A DNA stretch of 64,000 bases, taken from the NCBI RefSeq assembly GCF_035918095.1, contig NZ_CP109137.1, positions 3,970,001-4,034,000 on the forward strand, written 5' to 3'. The notes below the pieces were generated by a model that was not told where the DNA came from, ran no database searches, and saw only the letters and a list, made by a program, of their open reading frames with translations. Position 1 is the first letter of the stretch; every line of letters begins with the position of its first letter. The DNA is from Streptomyces sp. NBC_01750 (GTDB taxonomy: Bacteria; Actinomycetota; Actinomycetes; Streptomycetales; Streptomycetaceae). The position numbers and the translations under genes are program-made. Positions 24,739 through 33,113 of this stretch are shown here, piece after piece.

Positions 24739-27684
24739 ATGGACCGTGACAGCGGGCCACGCGTACCGGAGCAGCGGACTCCGAAGCAGAGCGGCGTCAT
24801 TGACCTGCGCTTCAGCGTGCTCGGCCCGGTGCGTGCCTGGCGCGGCGGGGAGGCTCTGCCGTCCGGCTCGCCGCAGCAGCGCGCCCTGCTGGCCGCGCTG
24901 TTGCTGCGCGACGGCCGCACCGCGACCGCTTCCGAGCTGATCGACGCGATCTGGGGCGAGGACCCTCCTTCACAGGCGCTCGCGGCGGTACGGACATACG
25001 CCTCGCGACTGCGCAAGGTGCTGTCCGCGGACGCGCTGGTCAGCGAGTCGGGCGGCTATGCGATACGAGTAAGGCGCGATGCCCTCGATCTCGCCACGGC
25101 CCAGGAGTTGGCGGTGGAGGCGGAGAAGGCGCGCGCCGCCGGGGACCGCGGCCAGGCGCGCGCACTGGTGAACAAGTCGCTGGGGCTGTGGGACGGCGAG
25201 CCGCTGGCCAATGTGCCCGGGCCGTACGCCGAGAACCAGCGGGCCCGCCTGGAGGAGTGGCGGCTCCAGCTCCTCGAGACCCGGCTCGACCTCTGCCTGG
25301 AGGTCGGCGCCCATGCGGAGGCGGTCTCGGAGCTGACCGCGCTCACCGCGGCGCACCCGCTGCGGGAGCGGCTGCGCGAACTGCTGATGCTGGCGCTGTA
25401 CCGCAGTGGACGGCAGGCCGAGGCACTGGCCGTGTACGCCGACACGCGCCGGCTGCTCGCCGAGGAACTGGGCGTCGACCCGCGCCCGGAGCTCTCCAGG
25501 CTCCAGCAGCGCATTCTGCAGGCCGACGTGGAACTGGCCCGGCCGAGCGAGGAGCCGGCCCCGGCTCCGCAGATCACCAGGCCCGCCCAACTACCCGCCA
25601 CCGTGCCGGACTTCACCGGCCGCGCCTCCTTCGTACGCGAACTGGGCGACCAGCTGGCCACCGCCGAGGGCTCGGTCATGGCGGTCTCTGCGCTCGCCGG
25701 CATAGGCGGGGTCGGCAAAACGACCCTCGCCGTCCATGTGGCCCACGAGGCCCGGCCGCACTTCCCGGACGGTCAGCTGTACGTCGACCTGCAGGGCGCG
25801 GGCAACCGCTCCGCCGATCCGGAGACGGTCCTGGGCGCGTTTCTGCGTGCCCTGGGCACGGCGGACTCCGCCATTCCGGACTCGCTGGACGAGCGGGCCG
25901 CGCTCTACCGCTCGACGCTGGACGGCCTGCGCGTCCTGGTCCTCCTCGACAACGCGCGGGACGCCGCCCAGATCCGCCCGCTGCTGCCCGGCACGCCGGG
26001 CTGCGCGGCGCTGGTCACCAGCCGGGTCCGGATGGTGGACCTGGCCGGGGCGCACCTCGTCGACCTGGATGTGATGTCGCCGGAGGAGGCCCTGCAGCTA
26101 TTCACCAAGATCGTGGGTGAGGAACGGGTCACCTCCGAACGTGAGGCGGCGCTGGATGTGGTCGCGGCGTGCGGGTTCCTGCCGCTCGCGATCCGTATCG
26201 CGGCCTCGCGCCTCGCGGCCCGCCGCACCTGGACAGTCTCGGTGCTGGCCGCGAAGCTCGCCGACGAACGCCGCCGCCTGGACGAGTTGCAGGCGGGCGA
26301 CCTCGCGGTCAAGGCCACCTTCGAACTGGGCTACGGCCAGCTGGAGCCGGCCCAGGCCCGCGCCTTCCGCCTCCTCGGCCTCGCCGACGGCCCTGACGTC
26401 TCGCTCGCCGCGGCCGCGGCTGTACTGAATCTTCCGCCCCAAGTGACGGAAGACCTGCTGGAGGCCCTTGTCGACACCTCGCTGCTGGAGTCGGCGGCGC
26501 CGGGCAGGTACCGCTACCACGACCTCGTACGGCTCTACGCGCGTGCGTGCGCCGAGCGCGATGAAGAGCCGCCCGCGGAACGGGAGTCGGCGCTGACCCG
26601 GCTGCTGGACTTCTATCTGTCGACGGCCGCGCGGGTGTTCGCGATAGAGCGTCCGGGCGACCGGCTGGTGGACCACCTGGCGCGTACGGAGTACGAGGGC
26701 CTGGTCTTCACGGACGGACACGACGCGCAGGACTGGCTGTACGCGGAGGCGAACTGCCTGCTCGCGAGCGCACGGCAGGCGTCGAGCGGAAAGCGGCTGC
26801 GCCTCGCCGTGGATCTGCTGTGGGCCGCACAGGATCTGGCGGAGTCCGGCGCCAACTCCAAGCTGTACGAGAGCGTGGCCCTCTCGGCGCGCGACGCGGC
26901 CCGTGCCACCGGCGACGTCCGTACCGAAGCGCGGGCGCGCACCTCGCTGACCAACGTGCACATGGTGGCGGGCCGTTACGACGAAGCGGACGAGGAGGCC
27001 AAGCGGGCGGCGGTCCTCGCGAAGTCCGCCGAGGACCCGGCTCCGGTCTACTGGTCGGACAACGACCGCGGCATCATCGCCTTCAACCAGGGGCGCCACG
27101 CGGAGGCCGAGGAGCACCTCCGCCGGGCGACGGAGGGTTCCCGTGCCGACGACAACCGCCCTGGCGAGGCCAGCGCCCTGTGCAATCTCTCCCGGGTCCA
27201 GCTGTCGATGGGCCGGACCTCGCAGGCCATCACCCTCGCCGAGCAGGGCGTCGACATCTATGACCGCATCGGGCACACCCTCCGGCTGGCCAATGCCCGC
27301 TACGCCCTGGGGGTCGCACTGACCCATGCGGGACGCCACACCGAGGCGCTGGATCAGCTTCTCGAAGCTCTGGAGAGGTTCGAGACGAATCGGCAGCGTC
27401 TGTGGGAGGGGACGACGCACTTCCGCATCGCGCAGGCCCACCTCACGGCCCGCCGGCCCGCACAGGCCGCCCAGCACGCCGAGCAGGCGCTCGCGAGCGG
27501 CTGCATCGGCGGCGACCGGACCCGCGCGAACGTGCTGATTACGCTGGGCAGGGCGCTGGAAAGCCTGGGCCAGGCGGACCGCGCGCGTGCCTGCTGGCGC
27601 GAGGCATTGTCCCTGCACGAGCAGTCGGGTGCCGCGGAAGCGGAGGAAGTACGCGGGCTTCTTTCCCCTCTCAGCGCAGCATGA
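24739..27684 (+). CDS. afsR: AfsR-type SARP transcriptional regulator with NB-ARC and TPR domains
   Basis: The 981-residue protein has an N-terminal winged helix of the OmpR/SARP type (LRFSVLGPVRAWRGGEALPSGSPQQRALLAALLLRDGRT), then a bacterial transcriptional activator domain ending FADTRRLL-like TRRLLAEELGVDPRPEL. An NB-ARC ATPase follows with P-loop GIGGVGKTT at residues 321-329 and LVLLDNARD, then TPR repeats (from about residue 700: ALCNLSRVQLSMGRTSQAI, ARYALGVALTHAGRHTEAL). Length and order match AfsR, a global antibiotic regulator phosphorylated by AfsK-type kinases. The following gene encodes an AfsS-like protein, the known direct target of AfsR, which strengthens the naming. Confidence 0.85.
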   Translation: MDRDSGPRVPEQRTPKQSGVIDLRFSVLGPVRAWRGGEALPSGSPQQRALLAALLLRDGRTATASELIDAIWGEDPPSQALAAVRTYASRLRKVLSADALVSESGGYAIRVRRDALDLATAQELAVEAEKARAAGDRGQARALVNKSLGLWDGEPLANVPGPYAENQRARLEEWRLQLLETRLDLCLEVGAHAEAVSELTALTAAHPLRERLRELLMLALYRSGRQAEALAVYADTRRLLAEELGVDPRPELSRLQQRILQADVELARPSEEPAPAPQITRPAQLPATVPDFTGRASFVRELGDQLATAEGSVMAVSALAGIGGVGKTTLAVHVAHEARPHFPDGQLYVDLQGAGNRSADPETVLGAFLRALGTADSAIPDSLDERAALYRSTLDGLRVLVLLDNARDAAQIRPLLPGTPGCAALVTSRVRMVDLAGAHLVDLDVMSPEEALQLFTKIVGEERVTSEREAALDVVAACGFLPLAIRIAASRLAARRTWTVSVLAAKLADERRRLDELQAGDLAVKATFELGYGQLEPAQARAFRLLGLADGPDVSLAAAAAVLNLPPQVTEDLLEALVDTSLLESAAPGRYRYHDLVRLYARACAERDEEPPAERESALTRLLDFYLSTAARVFAIERPGDRLVDHLARTEYEGLVFTDGHDAQDWLYAEANCLLASARQASSGKRLRLAVDLLWAAQDLAESGANSKLYESVALSARDAARATGDVRTEARARTSLTNVHMVAGRYDEADEEAKRAAVLAKSAEDPAPVYWSDNDRGIIAFNQGRHAEAEEHLRRATEGSRADDNRPGEASALCNLSRVQLSMGRTSQAITLAEQGVDIYDRIGHTLRLANARYALGVALTHAGRHTEALDQLLEALERFETNRQRLWEGTTHFRIAQAHLTARRPAQAAQHAEQALASGCIGGDRTRANVLITLGRALESLGQADRARACWREALSLHEQSGAAEAEEVRGLLSPLSAA

Positions 27685-27701
27685 GGGCCCCCCGCCAGGG
27701 C

Positions 27702-27723
27702 GTTCATTGAATGTTTATGCTCG
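27702..27723 (+). promoter_or_regulatory. Candidate AfsR/PhoP-type direct repeat in the afsS promoter
   Basis: Two 11-base units begin GTTCAT (27702) and GTTTAT (27713), the spacing of AfsR and PHO-box repeats known from S. coelicolor afsS. A possible -10 CATGCT lies at 27729-27734, placing the repeats over the -35 region. Confidence 0.55.
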
Positions 27724-27812
27724 TCCGACATGCTCAGTGCATTCGATCCGTCGCGTCGGGGGGCAGGCGGATCCCGGGACCTACACCTCCGCTTGGGGGC
27801 GAGCGGTCCCCC

Positions 27813-27860
27813 TGGCCTTCTGTCCGGCGACCCTCGGGGGAGTCTCCGGGCAGAAGGCCA
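27813..27860 (+). other. 15-bp hairpin in the AfsS leader
   Basis: tggccttctgtccgg (27813-27827) pairs with ccgggcagaaggcca (27846-27860), 14 Watson-Crick pairs and one G-U, with an 18-base loop. It ends 39 bases before the AfsS start codon, so it could affect translation or end read-through from afsR. Confidence 0.65.
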
Positions 27861-27899
27861 CCTTCGGTATCGTCGGGCAATCCCATGGGGGACAGAAAC

Positions 27900-28169
27900 A
27901 TGAGCAACACCGAGAAGAAGCCGGAAGAGATCACCACTCTGAGCGATCACCACACGCCGGCCCCGCCGCAGGGCGCCGCCATCGTGCAGAGTGACCACCA
28001 CACTCCCGTCCCGCCGAAGGACGGCGTCACCACCATGAGTGACCACCACACTCCGGTCCCGCCGAAGGACGGCGTCACCACGATGAGTGACCACCACACG
28101 CCCGTCCCGCCCGCGGACGGCATCACCACCATGAGTGACCACCACACGCCCGTCCCGCCCAAGGGCTGA
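27900..28169 (+). CDS. afsS: AfsS-like small repeat protein
   Basis: The 89-residue protein is almost entirely five 16-residue repeats, SDHHTPxPP plus a linker such as KDGVTTM; the DNA period is exactly 48 bp (units start at 27942, 27990, 28038, 28086, 28134). AfsS of S. coelicolor is likewise a short protein of T-x-D-[NH]-H-x-P-type repeats, though usually about 63 residues; this one is longer. It acts downstream of AfsR to raise antibiotic production by an unknown mechanism. ATG at 27900 has gggggac upstream. A leader of about 180 bases with a strong hairpin separates it from the promoter repeats. Confidence 0.7.
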   Translation: MSNTEKKPEEITTLSDHHTPAPPQGAAIVQSDHHTPVPPKDGVTTMSDHHTPVPPKDGVTTMSDHHTPVPPADGITTMSDHHTPVPPKG

Positions 28170-28252
28170 CCCGAACTCCACTCGACGGGGTGCGGCCGCG
28201 GCGGCGCGGAGGGGGAGCCGCCGCGGCCGCGACATGTCCGGTGCCGGTCACT

Positions 28253-28314
28253 GAGGTGCCGGGCCGCCGAAGTGCTCGCCGCCGAGGTGCCGGGCCGCCG
28301 AAGTGCTCGCCGCC
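28253..28314. repeat. Perfect 31-bp tandem duplication
   Basis: 28253-28283 and 28284-28314 are identical (gaggtgccgggccgccgaag ... gccgcc). It lies in the 150-bp convergent gap after the AfsS-like gene, close to the stop of the acyl-CoA synthetase. Confidence 0.9.
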
Positions 28315-28320
28315 CGACGA

Positions 28321-29883
28321 TCAGGCGCGCTCGCGCGAGCGCAACTCCGTCTTCAGGACCTTCCCGCTCGCGTTCCTCGGCAGCTCGCTCACGAACTCGA
28401 CCTGCCTCGGCACCTTGTAGTTCGCCATCTCCCGTCGCGACCAGGCGATCAGGTCGTCCGCCGTCAACGTCGAGTCCCGGCGCCGTACCGCGTACGCCTT
28501 GCCCACCTCGCCCAGCCGCGGGTCGGGGACGCCGATCACCGCGACATCCGCGACATCCGGGTGCAGGCCCAGCAGTTGCTCGATCTCCGCCGGATACGCG
28601 TTGAAGCCGCCGACGATGAACATGTCCTTGATCCGGTCGGTGATGCGGAGATTGCCCGCATCGTCCAGCACACCGACGTCGCCCGTACGCAGCCAGCCGT
28701 CCTCGGTGATCGCCTTCGCCGTCTCCTCGGGATCCTCGAAGTAGCCCTGCATCACATGGTGTCCGCGCACCAGCACCTCGCCCGGTTCACCCGGGCCCGC
28801 CAGCACGCGGACCTGCGTGCCGGGGATCGCGCGGCCCGAGGTGGACGCGATCGTCTCCGGGGCGTCGCCTCGGCGGCACATGGTGACGATGCCGCTCGCC
28901 TCGGAGAGGCCGTACGCCGTGAGGACCGTGGCGATACGCAGCTCGCTGCGCAGCCGCTCGACCAGCTTCAGCGGCACGACCGCCGCGCCGGTGACGACGA
29001 GCCGCAGCGCGCTGAGATCGTGCTGCTCGCGGGCCGGGTGGTCGAGCAGGGACTGGTGGAGGGTCGGCGGTCCCGGCAGTACCGAGATGCGTTCGGCGGC
29101 GATATTGGCCAGGACCGTGTCCACGTTGAAGACCGGCTGAGGGACCATCGTCGCACCCCGCGTCAGACAGGCGATGATGCCCGCCTTGTAGCCGAAGGTG
29201 TGGAAGAACGGGTTCACGATCAGATAGCGGTCGCCTTCGCGCAGCCCGGCGAGATCGCTCCAGACGTCGTAGCAGCGAAGCGTCTGAGCGTGGGTGATGA
29301 CGGCGCCCTTGGGCCGGCCCGTCGTCCCGGAAGTGAAGATGATGTCGGAGGGCGCGGACGGGTCGATCGCGTCGGCACGTCCGCGGACGTCCGCGGACGA
29401 GATGGCGTCGCCGCCCGCCAGGAAGTCCTTCCAGGCACGGAAGTCCGCCGGTGCGCTGTCCGCCAGCACCACCACCTGCTCCAGATGCGGCAGGTCCACC
29501 TCCGCGCGACGCAGGGACGCGACGTACGAGGTACCCAGGAACGTTCCCGTGACGAAGAGGAGTCTGGCGCGGCAGCGCTGGAGGACGTACGCCGCCTCGC
29601 CGCCCTTGAAGCGGGTGTTGAGCGGCACCAGTACCGCGCCGGCTGTCACCGCGCCGAGTGCCGAGACGATCCAGTCGAGGGTGTTGGGTGCCCAGACCGC
29701 GACCCGGTCGCCGGGCTCGACGCCGGACGCCATGCAGGCGGCGGCGGCACGCTCGACCCGCTCGCCCAGTTCGGCGTACGAGACCCTGCTGCGGCCCTCG
29801 ACGACGGCCTCCCGCTCCCCGTACCGTTCGGCAGCGCTCCGTACCAGTCCCGGGATACTGCCCCACTCCAGGTCGCCGCGCAT
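28321..29883 (-). CDS. Acyl-CoA synthetase (FadD-type, AMP-forming)
   Basis: The 520-residue protein is a class I adenylate-forming enzyme. It has the ATP/AMP motif FTSGTTGRPKGAVITHAQ, TAYGLSEASG, the TGDVGVLDDAGNLRITDRIKDMFIVGG hinge and catalytic region, and the C-terminal PRNASGKVLKTEL with the conserved Lys. It activates a carboxylic acid to its CoA thioester; the sequence resembles FadD3/FadD17-like enzymes more than long-chain FadD. Start ATG at 29883 is preceded by gggaggg. It is divergent from the thiolase-like operon with two palindromes in between, consistent with coordinated expression of substrate activation and cleavage. Confidence 0.9.
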   Translation of the reverse strand: MRGDLEWGSIPGLVRSAAERYGEREAVVEGRSRVSYAELGERVERAAAACMASGVEPGDRVAVWAPNTLDWIVSALGAVTAGAVLVPLNTRFKGGEAAYVLQRCRARLLFVTGTFLGTSYVASLRRAEVDLPHLEQVVVLADSAPADFRAWKDFLAGGDAISSADVRGRADAIDPSAPSDIIFTSGTTGRPKGAVITHAQTLRCYDVWSDLAGLREGDRYLIVNPFFHTFGYKAGIIACLTRGATMVPQPVFNVDTVLANIAAERISVLPGPPTLHQSLLDHPAREQHDLSALRLVVTGAAVVPLKLVERLRSELRIATVLTAYGLSEASGIVTMCRRGDAPETIASTSGRAIPGTQVRVLAGPGEPGEVLVRGHHVMQGYFEDPEETAKAITEDGWLRTGDVGVLDDAGNLRITDRIKDMFIVGGFNAYPAEIEQLLGLHPDVADVAVIGVPDPRLGEVGKAYAVRRRDSTLTADDLIAWSRREMANYKVPRQVEFVSELPRNASGKVLKTELRSRERA

Positions 29884-29909
29884 CGCAAGCCCTCCCACCG
29901 CACCAGCTA

Positions 29910-29926
29910 GCTGACTAACCGTCAGA
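29910..29926. promoter_or_regulatory. Operator site 5 (GCTGACT-AAC-CGTCAGA)
   Basis: Right half perfect, left half 5 of 7. It lies 26 bases upstream of the acyl-CoA synthetase start at 29883. Confidence 0.75.
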
Positions 29927-29936
29927 TTAGCTGTAG

Positions 29937-29953
29937 CCTGACGCGCTGTCAGC
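29937..29953. promoter_or_regulatory. Operator site 6 (CCTGACG-CGC-TGTCAGC)
   Basis: Left half 6 of 7, right half 5 of 7. It lies 29 bases before the thiolase start at 29983, 27 bp centre-to-centre from site 5. Confidence 0.65.
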
Positions 29954-29982
29954 AGTGAGGACGATCGCGGAGGTGGTGCCCC

Positions 29983-31131
29983 GTGGCGACGCTCAAGGAC
30001 GCGGCGGCGATAGCCGGCACAGGACAGACGCCTTTCGCCAGGCAACTTCCCGAATCCGAGAAGACCCTGGCCTGCCGCGCCATCCTGGCCGCGCTCGACG
30101 ACGCCGGTATCGATCCGTCCGAGGTCGACGGCTTCGCCTCGTACACGATGGAGGAGACGGACGAGGTCGAGATCGCCAAGGCCATCGGCGCCGGGGACGT
30201 GACCTTCTTCTCCAAGGCCGGCTACGGCGGCGGCGGTTCCTGCGCCACCGTCGCCCATCTCGCGGGCGCTGTCGCCACCGGTCAGGCGAGCGTCGGCATC
30301 GCCTGGCGCTCCCGCAAGCGCGGAAGTGGCCCGAGGCCCTGGAAGAACACGGCCGTTCAGCTGCCCACACCCGCCCAGTGGACCCGCCCCTTCGGCCTGC
30401 TGCGGCCCGCCGACGAGATCGGCATGCTGGCGCGGAGATATATGCACGAGTACGGCGCCACTCGCGACCATCTCTTCAATGTCGCCCTCGCCTGCCGCAA
30501 CCGCGCCAACCAGAACCCCGCCGCCGTCATGTACGAGCGGCCGCTGACCCGCGAGATGTATATGTCCGCCCGCTGGATCAGCGAGCCGCTCTGCCTCTTC
30601 GACAACTGCCTTGAGACGGACGGCGCGCTGGCCTGCGTGATCGTCTCGGCCGAACGGGCCCGCGACTGCAGACAGAAGCCGGTGTACATCCACTCCGCCG
30701 CCCAGGGCCTGCCCGCGCAGCACCACGGGATGGTCAACTACTGGAACGACGACCCGCTCACCGGACCCGCCTGGACGGCCGCCAGACAGCTGTGGAAGAC
30801 CGCCGACTTCGGTCCGCAGGATGTCGATGTGGCACAGATCTACGACGCGTTCACCCCGCTCGTCCCGCTCTCGCTGGAGGGCTACGGCTTCTGCGGACGG
30901 GGGGAAGGCGCGGCCTTCACCGAAGGCGGCGCGCTGGAGATCGGCGGCCGGCTGCCGGTGAACACCGGCGGCGGAGGTCTGAGCGAGGCGTACGTCCACG
31001 GCTTCAACCTCATCACCGAGGGCGTGAAACAGCTGCGCGGCACCAGCACGGCGCAGGTCCCGGACGCCGCGACCTGCCTGGTCACGGCGGGCGAGGGAGT
31101 GCCCACTTCGGCTGTTCTGCTGAGGAGTTGA
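29983..31131 (+). CDS. Thiolase-like (SCP2/Ltp2-type) protein, set 1
   Basis: The 382-residue protein has a thiolase fold of the lipid-transfer type: DAAAIAGTGQTPFARQLPESEKTLACRAILAALDDAGIDPSEVDGF at the N-terminus, DVAQIYDAFTPLVPLSLEGYGFC, and GGGLSEAYVHGFNLITEGVKQLRG near the C-terminus. Members next to a DUF35 gene, such as Ltp2 with ChsH2, catalyse retro-aldol cleavage of acyl-CoA side chains rather than ordinary thiolysis. The next gene encodes a DUF35 protein, so the pair probably forms such a complex. GTG start at 29983. First gene of an operon with DUF35 and an enoyl-CoA hydratase. Confidence 0.85.
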   Translation: MATLKDAAAIAGTGQTPFARQLPESEKTLACRAILAALDDAGIDPSEVDGFASYTMEETDEVEIAKAIGAGDVTFFSKAGYGGGGSCATVAHLAGAVATGQASVGIAWRSRKRGSGPRPWKNTAVQLPTPAQWTRPFGLLRPADEIGMLARRYMHEYGATRDHLFNVALACRNRANQNPAAVMYERPLTREMYMSARWISEPLCLFDNCLETDGALACVIVSAERARDCRQKPVYIHSAAQGLPAQHHGMVNYWNDDPLTGPAWTAARQLWKTADFGPQDVDVAQIYDAFTPLVPLSLEGYGFCGRGEGAAFTEGGALEIGGRLPVNTGGGGLSEAYVHGFNLITEGVKQLRGTSTAQVPDAATCLVTAGEGVPTSAVLLRS

Positions 31132-31132
31132 G

Positions 31133-31573
31133 ATGGACTCACTACTGATGCCGGTCGTCGACGACGACGGCGCGCCCTTCTGGGAGTACGCCGCCCGCGG
31201 CGAGCTCCGCGTGCAGGCCTGCGCCGAACCGGACTGCGCCGAGCTGCGCTTCCCGCCACGGCCCTGCTGCCCGCACTGCCGGTCCTTCGACAGCGAGTGG
31301 CGCAGGATGAGCGGGCGCGGCCGCATCTGGTCGTTCGTACTCCCCCATCCGCCGCTGCTGCCCGCGTACGCGGCCCAGGCGCCGTACAACACGGTCGTCG
31401 TCGAGCTACTGGACGCACCCCGTATCCGCCTGGTCGGCAATGTGGTCGCGGCGCCGGACGCGCCGCTGAACTCGGTCGTGCCGGCGCGGCTGCGCATCGG
31501 GGCCGCCGTGAAGGTGGCGTTCACCGAGCTGGACGGGATCACCGTGCCGCGCTGGCTGCTGGAGCGGGCATGA
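31133..31573 (+). CDS. DUF35 zinc-ribbon/OB-fold protein, set 1
   Basis: The 146-residue protein has the DUF35 layout: an N-terminal helix (PFWEYAARGELRVQACAEPDCAELRFPPRPCCPHC), four cysteines for a zinc ribbon, and an OB-fold (RIWSFVLPHPPLLPAY, NTVVVELLDAPRIRLVGNVV). DUF35 proteins bind the thiolase-like partner and help bind acyl-CoA. It starts one base after the thiolase stop and overlaps the hydratase gene by ATGA at 31570-31573, so all three are cotranslated. Confidence 0.85.
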   Translation: MDSLLMPVVDDDGAPFWEYAARGELRVQACAEPDCAELRFPPRPCCPHCRSFDSEWRRMSGRGRIWSFVLPHPPLLPAYAAQAPYNTVVVELLDAPRIRLVGNVVAAPDAPLNSVVPARLRIGAAVKVAFTELDGITVPRWLLERA

Positions 31574-32346
31574 GCCTTGGCATCGACACGTACAAGGAGA
31601 CGGGTGTCGCACTCGTCACGCTGGACCGGCCCGAGCGGCACAATGCGATCGATCTGGCGATGGCCGGTGAACTGGCCGATGTCTGGCGTCAGTTCCGCTT
31701 CGACGACTCCGTGCGGGCGGTGGTGGTGACCGGAGCGGGCACCAAGGCGTTCTGCACCGGCATCGACCGCTCGGTGCGGGTGCCGCAGCCCTCGTCCCCG
31801 TACACGATCGACGATCCGCTGATCGCGATCGGCCCGAAGGCGAACGACCTGTGGAAACCAGTGATCTCGGCAGTGGAGGGGATGGCCTGCGGCGGGGCGT
31901 TCTATCTGCTCGGGGAGAGCGAGTTCCTGGTGGCCTCGCGGGAGGCGACGTTCTTCGATCCTCATACGACGTACGGCATGGTCAGCGCGTACGAGTCGAT
32001 CTCCATGGCACAGCGGATGCCGTTCGGCGACGTGGCGCGGATGGCGCTGATGGGGACGGCGGAGCGGATGTCGGCACGGCGGGCGTACGAAACGGGGCTG
32101 GTCTCGGAGCTGACGGAGCCGGGCGAGGCGGTGGCGACCGCGCTGCGCGCCGCAGCGGTGGTCGCGTCACACCCGACCGAGGCGGTGCAGGGGACCGTAC
32201 GGGCGGTGTGGTCTGCTCGCGAGGCGGCCAGATCGCAGGCGCTCGCCCACGCCCCGCACCTGATCACGCTCGGGAATCTGCCGTCCGAGCGGCAGGCGGA
32301 ACTCTTCGAGGGCGGGCGGGGCGGGGGGAGTTACGTGGTTCGGTAG
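31570..32346 (+). CDS. Enoyl-CoA hydratase/isomerase family protein
   Basis: A 258-residue crotonase-fold protein: VALVTLDRPERHNAIDLAMAGEL, AVVVTGAGTKAFCTGIDRS (oxyanion-hole GIDRS) and KPVISAVEGMACGGAFYLLGESEFLVAS (second oxyanion CGGAF). The usual catalytic glutamates are not clearly placed, so it could be a hydratase, isomerase or hydrolase. It begins with ATG overlapping the DUF35 stop. In this operon it probably prepares the beta-hydroxyacyl-CoA for cleavage by the thiolase-like/DUF35 pair. Confidence 0.8.
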   Translation: MSLGIDTYKETGVALVTLDRPERHNAIDLAMAGELADVWRQFRFDDSVRAVVVTGAGTKAFCTGIDRSVRVPQPSSPYTIDDPLIAIGPKANDLWKPVISAVEGMACGGAFYLLGESEFLVASREATFFDPHTTYGMVSAYESISMAQRMPFGDVARMALMGTAERMSARRAYETGLVSELTEPGEAVATALRAAAVVASHPTEAVQGTVRAVWSAREAARSQALAHAPHLITLGNLPSERQAELFEGGRGGGSYVVR

Positions 32347-32349
32347 CCG

Positions 32350-32445
32350 TGGGCCGCCCCCTGCCCGCCCCTTCCCGCGACCGGGCTCCGGAATACGCCC
32401 CGCCGGCAGTTGAGACGCGGACCGGGGCGGAGCCCCGGCCCGGTC
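32350..32445. repeat. GC-rich intergenic hairpin element between convergent genes
   Basis: The gap holds ccggggc-gga-gccccgg (32422-32438) with the same ggggcggagcccc core as at 56985. It lies between convergent stops, so it may serve as a bidirectional terminator. Confidence 0.65.
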
Positions 32446-32452
32446 CGGGCCG

Positions 32453-32959
32453 TCAGCTCGCCGTACGGCTCGCGCTGATGACTTCGCACTTCTTGTACTC
32501 GGAGCCGTCACCGGAACCGGTGTACGGAGTGCTCGCGTTGCCGGGCGCGGAGGCACCGGGCGAGACCTTGAGGTCCTCGACCTTGGCGATGGCGAGGTTG
32601 ACCTTCGTGTCGCCGAGGTCGCCCTTGAACTGCAGGCTCACGTCGTACTTGTACGCCAGCGAGTCATTGTTGGTGACAGTGATCTTCGCGGTGAGGTTCT
32701 TGCCGGAGGCGTCCAGCCCGCACTCGTCGATCTTGACGTCACGCTCGGCCCGGTGGGCGCTGGAGCCGCCGCTCAGAGAGCCGGTGGAACCACCCGAGGT
32801 GGCGTTGTCGTTGTTGTGGCTCCCGCCGCCGCTGCTACTGCTGCTGCCGCTGTGGCTGCTGCCACCACCACAGCTGCCGCCGTGGGAACCGCGGGCTCCG
32901 GTCAGCGCGACGACTGCGATGCCGAATACGGCTATAGCGCGGACATGACGAATCTTCAC
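32453..32959 (-). CDS. Secreted Ser/Gly-rich protein, paralogue 1
   Basis: The 168-residue protein begins with a signal-peptide-like stretch (MKIRHVRAIAVFGIAVVALTGARGSHGGSCGG); the hydrophobic core ends before a cysteine but no canonical lipobox is present. A Ser/Gly/Asn-rich linker follows, then a beta-rich domain (VKIDECGLDASGKNLTAKITVTNNDSLAYKYDVSLQFKGDLGDT) that looks like a folded immunoglobulin-like or FxLD-type sandwich. A related protein is encoded by the next upstream gene (33114-33671). Function unknown. Confidence 0.6.
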   Translation of the reverse strand: MKIRHVRAIAVFGIAVVALTGARGSHGGSCGGGSSHSGSSSSSGGGSHNNDNATSGGSTGSLSGGSSAHRAERDVKIDECGLDASGKNLTAKITVTNNDSLAYKYDVSLQFKGDLGDTKVNLAIAKVEDLKVSPGASAPGNASTPYTGSGDGSEYKKCEVISASRTAS

Positions 32960-33113
32960 GTTTCAACCCCCGTTGAAAGTCGTGTCGGTGAATGGGCTCG
33001 ATTGACGAGCACACGTCACCCTAGCAGCGGATGATCGCCACGACGCCCACGAAAAGGCCGACGCGGAGGCCCGGAAGAGGCCCCCGAATCGGTCCCGCAG
33101 CGGCCTCCTGCGC

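Noticed and set aside
28321..31965. A 1214-codon open frame on the minus strand crossing the thiolase, DUF35 and hydratase genes.
   Set aside because: Only the segment up to 29883 encodes a recognisable protein (acyl-CoA synthetase); the rest is the antisense of three clear plus-strand genes in GC-rich DNA.
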